NCBI GenBank assembly: GCA_021234155.1
Contig: JAJEKV010000014.1
Span: forward strand, 11,119,563 to 11,183,562
Reading direction: 5' to 3'
DNA from: Isoetes taiwanensis
Lineage: Eukaryota > Streptophyta > Lycopodiopsida > Isoetales > Isoetaceae
Length of the DNA: 64,000 nt
Shown: positions 59,954-64,000 of the stretch, piece by piece
How positions within the stretch are numbered: position 1 is the first letter of the stretch
How the letters are laid out: every line of letters starts with the position of its first letter
Notes under the pieces: generated by a model
What the model was told of the DNA's origin: nothing
What the model saw: only the letters and a program-made list of their open reading frames with translations
Database searches by the model: none
Translations under genes and position numbers: made by a program

Positions 59954-60818
59954 TCATCCAATTGCATCAGCCTTACACACCTTTCCCTCACAGCCTTCTT
60001 CCATTTCCAGATTGATTCTATGAGCCAACCTTAATGAAGGTAACTCGAGCTCTATAGGAACCACAGATTCCACACCATAAACCAAGCTAAATGGAGTATG
60101 ATTGGTAGAATTTTTTATCAGAGTTCTATAAGCCCACAATGCATCATAAAGTTTTGCATGCCAATCTCTTTTTGACAAACTAATGCTTTTTGCAATATGG
60201 ACTTAAGAACCTTGTTTGTTGATTCTCGCTTGGCCATTTCCCTCGTGGATAGTAGGCTGAACTCTTTACATGCTTAACCTTAAGGATCTCTAGGAGTGTA
60301 GCAATAACTTGATTTACAAACCGAGTTCCTCCGTCGATATAATTTTAAAAGGTATCCCAAACCTCCGCCAAAAATATTTTCATGCAGAACCTAGCAGCTT
60401 GTAAAAAAGCATTTGCTTCCCTAAGAGGTACAAAAATTCCATTTAGTGAAGTAACTGTTGCAACCAAGATATATTGATGTTGAGCAGATGAAGGGGGATC
60501 TAAGGGTCCTATAAAATCCAAACCCCAAACTTGAATGGTCCAGTGATACAATGGCGTAAGTGGTGCCGGGTCGCAATATTCTTTTTCCAAAAAAATGCAC
60601 TTATGACAACTTTTAATTTTATTATAACAATCTTTAAACAAGGTTGGCCAAAAATACCCCCTCGACCTCATGATCTTCTTTTTGTCAGAGTATCTACAAA
60701 GATAATGGCCTCCACAAATGCCTTCATGGCATGCCTCTATGATTAATTCAAATTCACCCTTGTCAAAGACACCCGAAAGCAAAGACCCCTTTATCCACCT
60801 TGCATAGCACACCTTCAA
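59954..60818 (-). pseudogene. Integrase of element 2
   Basis: Integrase inserts the cDNA into the genome. The frame 60818-60345 has the zinc-binding HHCC region (HEGICGGHY, then KSCHKCIF) and the start of the catalytic core (QVWGLDFIGPLD, first Asp). The core continues out of frame. 60178-59954 has DWHAKLYDALWAYRT and PFSLVYGVESVVPIE, typical of the end of the gypsy integrase core. Between them the text for the second Asp and the Glu is broken at 60225-60345: CCGTCGAT stands where CCATCAGAT would keep the frame, and TCTCGCTTGG stands against TCAGCTTGA in element 1. Confidence 0.9.
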
Positions 60819-61233
60819 TGAGCCTAAAAGTTTTACACTTTTCCTTGAACCTCCTCACCGGGTCGCTATTCAGATCTTTTGGTATCTCAAAGATGCTCCA
60901 AAAATTTTTAATGTCAACCCGCCAATCAATCATCTCAACGCCAAAAGCTACTATGTTAGTTGTATTTTCCTCATTCAAACCTTCTTGATCTTCATACTTA
61001 AACATCATATTAGGCAAATAAGCACTAGGATCTTCAAGAACTTTAATTACTTTAATGTCAATATCATAATTTTGTACCTTACAAGCCCATCTCGCATAAC
61101 TTTGCCTTTGGTAAATTTTTTGCAAACAATAGTGTCAATGGGTTTTGCTTCATGAAAACCTCCGGTATGATCATAAGCAAAGAAGTGTCCATGCTTTTCC
61201 AATAAGAACATTAGTGCAAAGAAAGACTTTTTT
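60763..61233 (-). pseudogene. Canonical gypsy RNase H of element 2, degenerate
   Basis: Follows RT on the minus strand. Only the end is clear: ARWACKVQNYDIDIKVIKVL and the following SAYLPNMM match the RNase H tail (…R-W-x…L-x-x-F-D-I…) of Ty3/gypsy pol. The beginning (from about 61290, ISVTKESHRYS) is weakly similar and the middle is full of stops. Its decay contrasts with the clearer extra RNase H upstream of RT. Confidence 0.65.
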
Positions 61234-62498
61234 CTAATCTTTGATATCTAAGTTCTGTGGTCGCACTGCATTTTGCTTGAAAAGGCTATAATTCCATGTT
61301 CCCTGAAAGGTGGGGCTATACCTATGGCTCTCTTTGGTCACACTTATATATGCAAAGGAAAGTTTTTGTAAGATCGGAGGTTTTAAAATAGTAGGATTGC
61401 AAAGGGTTTCTATAATTTCCTCAAAAGCTCTCTGGCAAACATCATCCCATTTTATAAAAATATACTTACTCTCTTCCTTGGAGTATTTACCAACCCTGGT
61501 CAACCTGGCTATAGGACAAATAATGTGTGATAAGTGAGGCACATATATCCTAAGAAAACTTGTCATCCCCATAAAACCTTTAACCTTTTTGAGGGTTTCT
61601 CGTGGTGTCAACTTCTTCAAGGCTTCCAATTTCCCTCAAGCAGCCACCGATCCCTTTGAGTTGATATCTCATGTCCAAGAAGATCCCTTTAGAACAGAAG
61701 AAAACACATTTCTTAGGATTTAGGCTCACTCCACTTCCCCTGCATAATGAACATATTTTTGTTAGCAACCTGAAATGATCTCTGATAAATGTGCCTAAAC
61801 ACAAATCATCCAGAAACACCCTGAAGTAATTGACAGGCATCTCCTTGAAAATAGTGTCCATAGCTCTCTGAAAAGTGGCAGGAGCATTCATTAGTCCAAA
61901 AGGCATTTTTTTCATTGCAAAATTACCCCAAGGTGTAATGAAAGCAGCCTTTTGGTTGATCCTCCTCCTTTATGCCGATTTGATTGAAACCCAAAAACCA
62001 TCCAAGAATGAAAACATTTCCTTACCAAGCATCGCATATAGCACTTCCTCTAAAAAGGTAGAGGATAACAGTCCTTAATTGTGGCTTTGTTGAGCTCCCT
62101 ATAATCAATGCATATCCTAATTGTCTTATTCTTTTTCTCAACAGTACTATCTATACAAGATAACCATTCGATTCATAATTTCAAGTATTATTACCCCAAA
62201 GATCCTTCATCCTATTCAATTCTTCCCTAATCAAGGTCATCAATGATCCATTTATCCTCCTCAGTTTTTGTATTACTGGCTTAACTCCTTCCTTTGTTTT
62301 TATCTCAAATTCACAAATCTTCTTGTCAACCCCTTTCAAATCATCATAATCCCAAGCAAATACATCACTCCATTCTTCAAAAAAATCTCTTACCCTACTC
62401 TCATCCTCTTCCTGAAATAAATCCCCTACATAAAGAGTCCTTTCCCCGATTATTCTTTTTTTATCTTCAGCCCCCGGCCTGCTTTTCCTCACTAGCAT
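61234..62498 (-). pseudogene. Reverse transcriptase of element 2
   Basis: RT copies the element RNA. 62498-62181 holds the N-terminal part (FEEWSDVFAWDYDDLKGVD, KPVIQKLRRIN). 61915-61580 has MPFGLMNAPATFQRAMD and the active-site region YFRVFLDDLCL, where the usual Y-V-D-D box is F-L-D-D. 61629-61234 has the thumb and connection (ETLKKVKGFMGMTSFLRIYV, CQRAFEEIIETL). Frames change at about 62180, 61930 and 61640. The metal-binding Asp pair is retained. Confidence 0.92.
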
Positions 62499-62564
62499 TA
62501 ATCACTAATATGGGATACAACTGCTGTAATTTTTCCTCTCCAATTCTTCCTCATTGATGGCACC

Positions 62565-62970
62565 TTCAGCTAGATGCTCTAATAGAACACTTCTGCAAAG
62601 TGCATCAGCCTCTGAATTAAACTCCCTTGGTATATGATGTATCTCCCATCTTTTGAAATCCAATAATTCTCCCAAAACTTCATCCCTTAAGAAAATCATA
62701 TCCAGATTCTTTGACTGATATTCTCCCAATACCTGTTTGCAAACAAGCTGAGAATCTCCAAATATAACCAGCTCATTAATTCCCAAATGTTTGGCTTCTT
62801 GTAAGCCCGCTAATAGAGCTCAGATTCTGCCACATTTGATGTTATCCCCGAGTAAATTCTCGCCAACTTTAGCCAAAAGCTTGTTAGAGTTATCTCCGAT
62901 AATTGCGTAATAGCAAAGAACATTCAATTTTTTTGATATACCTCCATCAAACCACATGTATGCATGTTCA
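62565..62970 (-). pseudogene. Additional plant/archaeal-type RNase H, upstream of RT
   Basis: On the minus strand the text YMWFDGGISKK (Asp 1), AESEL (Glu, about 62835), INELVIFGDSQLVCKQV (Asp 2) and REFNSEADALCR (Asp 3) shows all four acidic residues of an RNase H of the RVT_3 kind. This kind is common in plants and in Tat-clade gypsy elements. It lies between protease and RT. The frame slips once near 62818. Tat-clade extra RNase H domains, as I recall, usually sit after the ordinary RNase H, so this position is notable. Confidence 0.82.
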
Positions 62971-63079
62971 CCAGATTTTTTTAGCTTACCCTCTTCTATT
63001 GAACATGTTGCAATTGTAGGAACAGAAATCTCATATTCTCCACAAGGATTTTGGGATAGCATGTCTATCTCTAAGAAAT

Positions 63080-63470
63080 TTAAGGCCTCCAGTTCTCCAA
63101 CCCCGTCAAGTAGAGAGTCACTTTTTTCCCATCTGAAATAATACATTCTCCCTTGGACCACACCGCCTTGCATCCACAAGAGACAACCATTTTCCTGCCC
63201 AAAAGTAGATCATAAATATCAAGATTCTCATCAACCCCTTCAAAAGCTACCACCACAAAACTAGCAGCCACAATAATACCCTCAATGTCAACTAAAACAC
63301 TACTAATTATCCCTATAGGATGAATTTTTGTGTTAGAGAATGATTTCAAAACCATAGGTGCTCGCCTATCACATTCCAAACCACAAGATTTCATTATGTG
63401 ATGTGGCATCACATTCAAAGGGGAACCACCATCTAATAATACTTTGGTTAGAACCTTTTTACCAATGTTT
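63080..63470 (-). pseudogene. Aspartic protease of element 2
   Basis: Minus strand: KVLLDGGSPLNVMPHHIMKS gives the active-site D-G-G-S (instead of D-S/T-G). It is followed by a retropepsin-like body (IIVAASFVVVAFEG) and DLLLGRKMV, the I-L-G-R type motif of Tat/Athila proteases. The protease would release the pol enzymes from the polyprotein. The frame is open from 63418 to 63080 after the motif. Confidence 0.8.
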
Positions 63471-64000
63471 GCAACACAAGTAAAAGGCCCCGGATCAAAT
63501 CATCCCGATAATACAAGCTCACCAACATGATTAGTAAACATATCCTCCTTTTCCTCATTTAAACTCAACAACTTTTTTTCTCAGAAGAGGGAGCAATCCT
63601 TAGCAAGGTTAGTAAGTCTATGCTTATCTTAGAATTTTTAGCAAAATCTCCAAATCTTCTCCTTCTTTATCTTTTCTTGCAAATTTTTGGCCGGAGGAGG
63701 TGGTACTACCTCGAATAATTTCATCTTTCCTCCCCTTATCTTGATGAACAACTTTTGAGCAAGGGGATGAGATAATACCTGATTGCCTTCAAAATCTTTA
63801 CCTCTTACTCGCATTCCCTTCTTTGGTTACAAATTCTCGCTTTTTGCCTTTGATTCCAAAGATTCCTCGAGTGTGTACACGTACCAAAATCTCTTCTTGA
63901 TCCTCCATTTCCTGCACAAATCTGATAGATGCACTTGTTTCTGTTGCTTTGGCTAACTCTTGTCTAGCAAAATACTCTTTGACACTACACTTATCTTCAA
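63471..64000 (-). pseudogene. Gag-pol junction of element 2, broken
   Basis: At the window edge the minus strand is open in pieces (KEYFARQELAKATETSASIR, EILVRVHTRGIFGIKG), then charged, proline-containing text (VVPPPPAKNLQEKIKKE) with several stops. This could be the end of gag or the linker before protease. No zinc knuckle is visible within the window. Confidence 0.45.

Larger units (their letters stand above)
56361..64000 (-). mobile_element. Ty3/gypsy (Tat-like) element 2, extends past the window
   Basis: A minus-strand LTR retrotransposon entered from its 3' end. The 3' LTR starts TGTTGAAGG at 56361 (so the element ends ...CA on its own strand) and interrupts the third unit of a tandem repeat. 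Pol then follows on the minus strand in the order protease, extra RNase H, RT, degenerate RNase H, integrase. The gag end and 5' LTR lie beyond 64000. Many frame breaks are present. The family occurs also as the truncated element 1. Confidence 0.9.

Overview
The window is nuclear DNA of a land plant with a large, repeat-filled genome. The evidence is short exons with GT/AG introns, plant-type transposon families (Helitron, MULE, a Tat-like Ty3/gypsy element, LINEs), AT-rich spacers and long (TA)n and (GATA)n tracts. I cannot name the species; the style (very long TA tracts, many decayed elements) would suit a fern, lycophyte or similar large genome, but that is only a guess. Almost nothing here is an ordinary intact host gene.

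Region by region. 1-6.2 kb: non-coding DNA with small tandem duplications, a GATA and a TA microsatellite, and the first copy of a composite repeat (TA tract, then an AGATTCC array, then a GAGGTGGCA-rich block called 'family A' here). 6.2-12.6 kb: minus-strand exon-like pieces with good splice signals, including a PDCD2-like (TSR4/PDCD2L) gene at 9.9-12.6 kb, with a second family A/TA/array unit lying between exon groups. 13-20 kb: a third family A block and then a 2.86-kb segment present twice (13415-16273 and 17164-20022).

20-33.9 kb is the centrepiece: a probable autonomous Helitron of about 13.8 kb (20023-33856). On its plus strand it carries a ten-exon RPA1-like gene without the N-terminal domain, an unassigned small two-exon ORF, and a multi-exon Rep/helicase gene with tandemly duplicated AT-hook exons. 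The Rep/helicase gene is interrupted by the 3' end of a LINE and by a few frame breaks. 33.9-36 kb holds a fourth, inverted family A block plus a 1.3-kb GGAATCT array and a TA tract.

36-39 kb shows no gene. 39.4-42.4 kb is a minus-strand LINE (ORF1, endonuclease, first part of RT) that lacks its 3' half; 42.4-43.0 kb is the 3' end of another LINE on the plus strand. 44.6-46.1 kb is a MULE transposase pseudogene cut by a Ty3/gypsy element (46.1-50.2 kb). 50.2-52.7 kb is a decayed gene ending in an FCP1/HAD-like domain, followed by an extended-PHD finger scrap. 55.5-56.4 kb is a dispersed GGTTTATCTGGACA motif array with a tandem repeat that is interrupted by a second, larger copy of the Ty3/gypsy family (56361 to beyond the window). 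That element reads protease, extra RNase H, RT, degenerate RNase H and integrase on the minus strand.

Two signals run across the window. Related copies differ repeatedly at CAG/CTG versus CG sites, and several decayed reading frames carry TAG exactly where CAG (Gln) would fit. Both point to CHG-methylated repeats, through mutation, base-calling error, or both. Many 'frameshifts' below may therefore be sequence errors.
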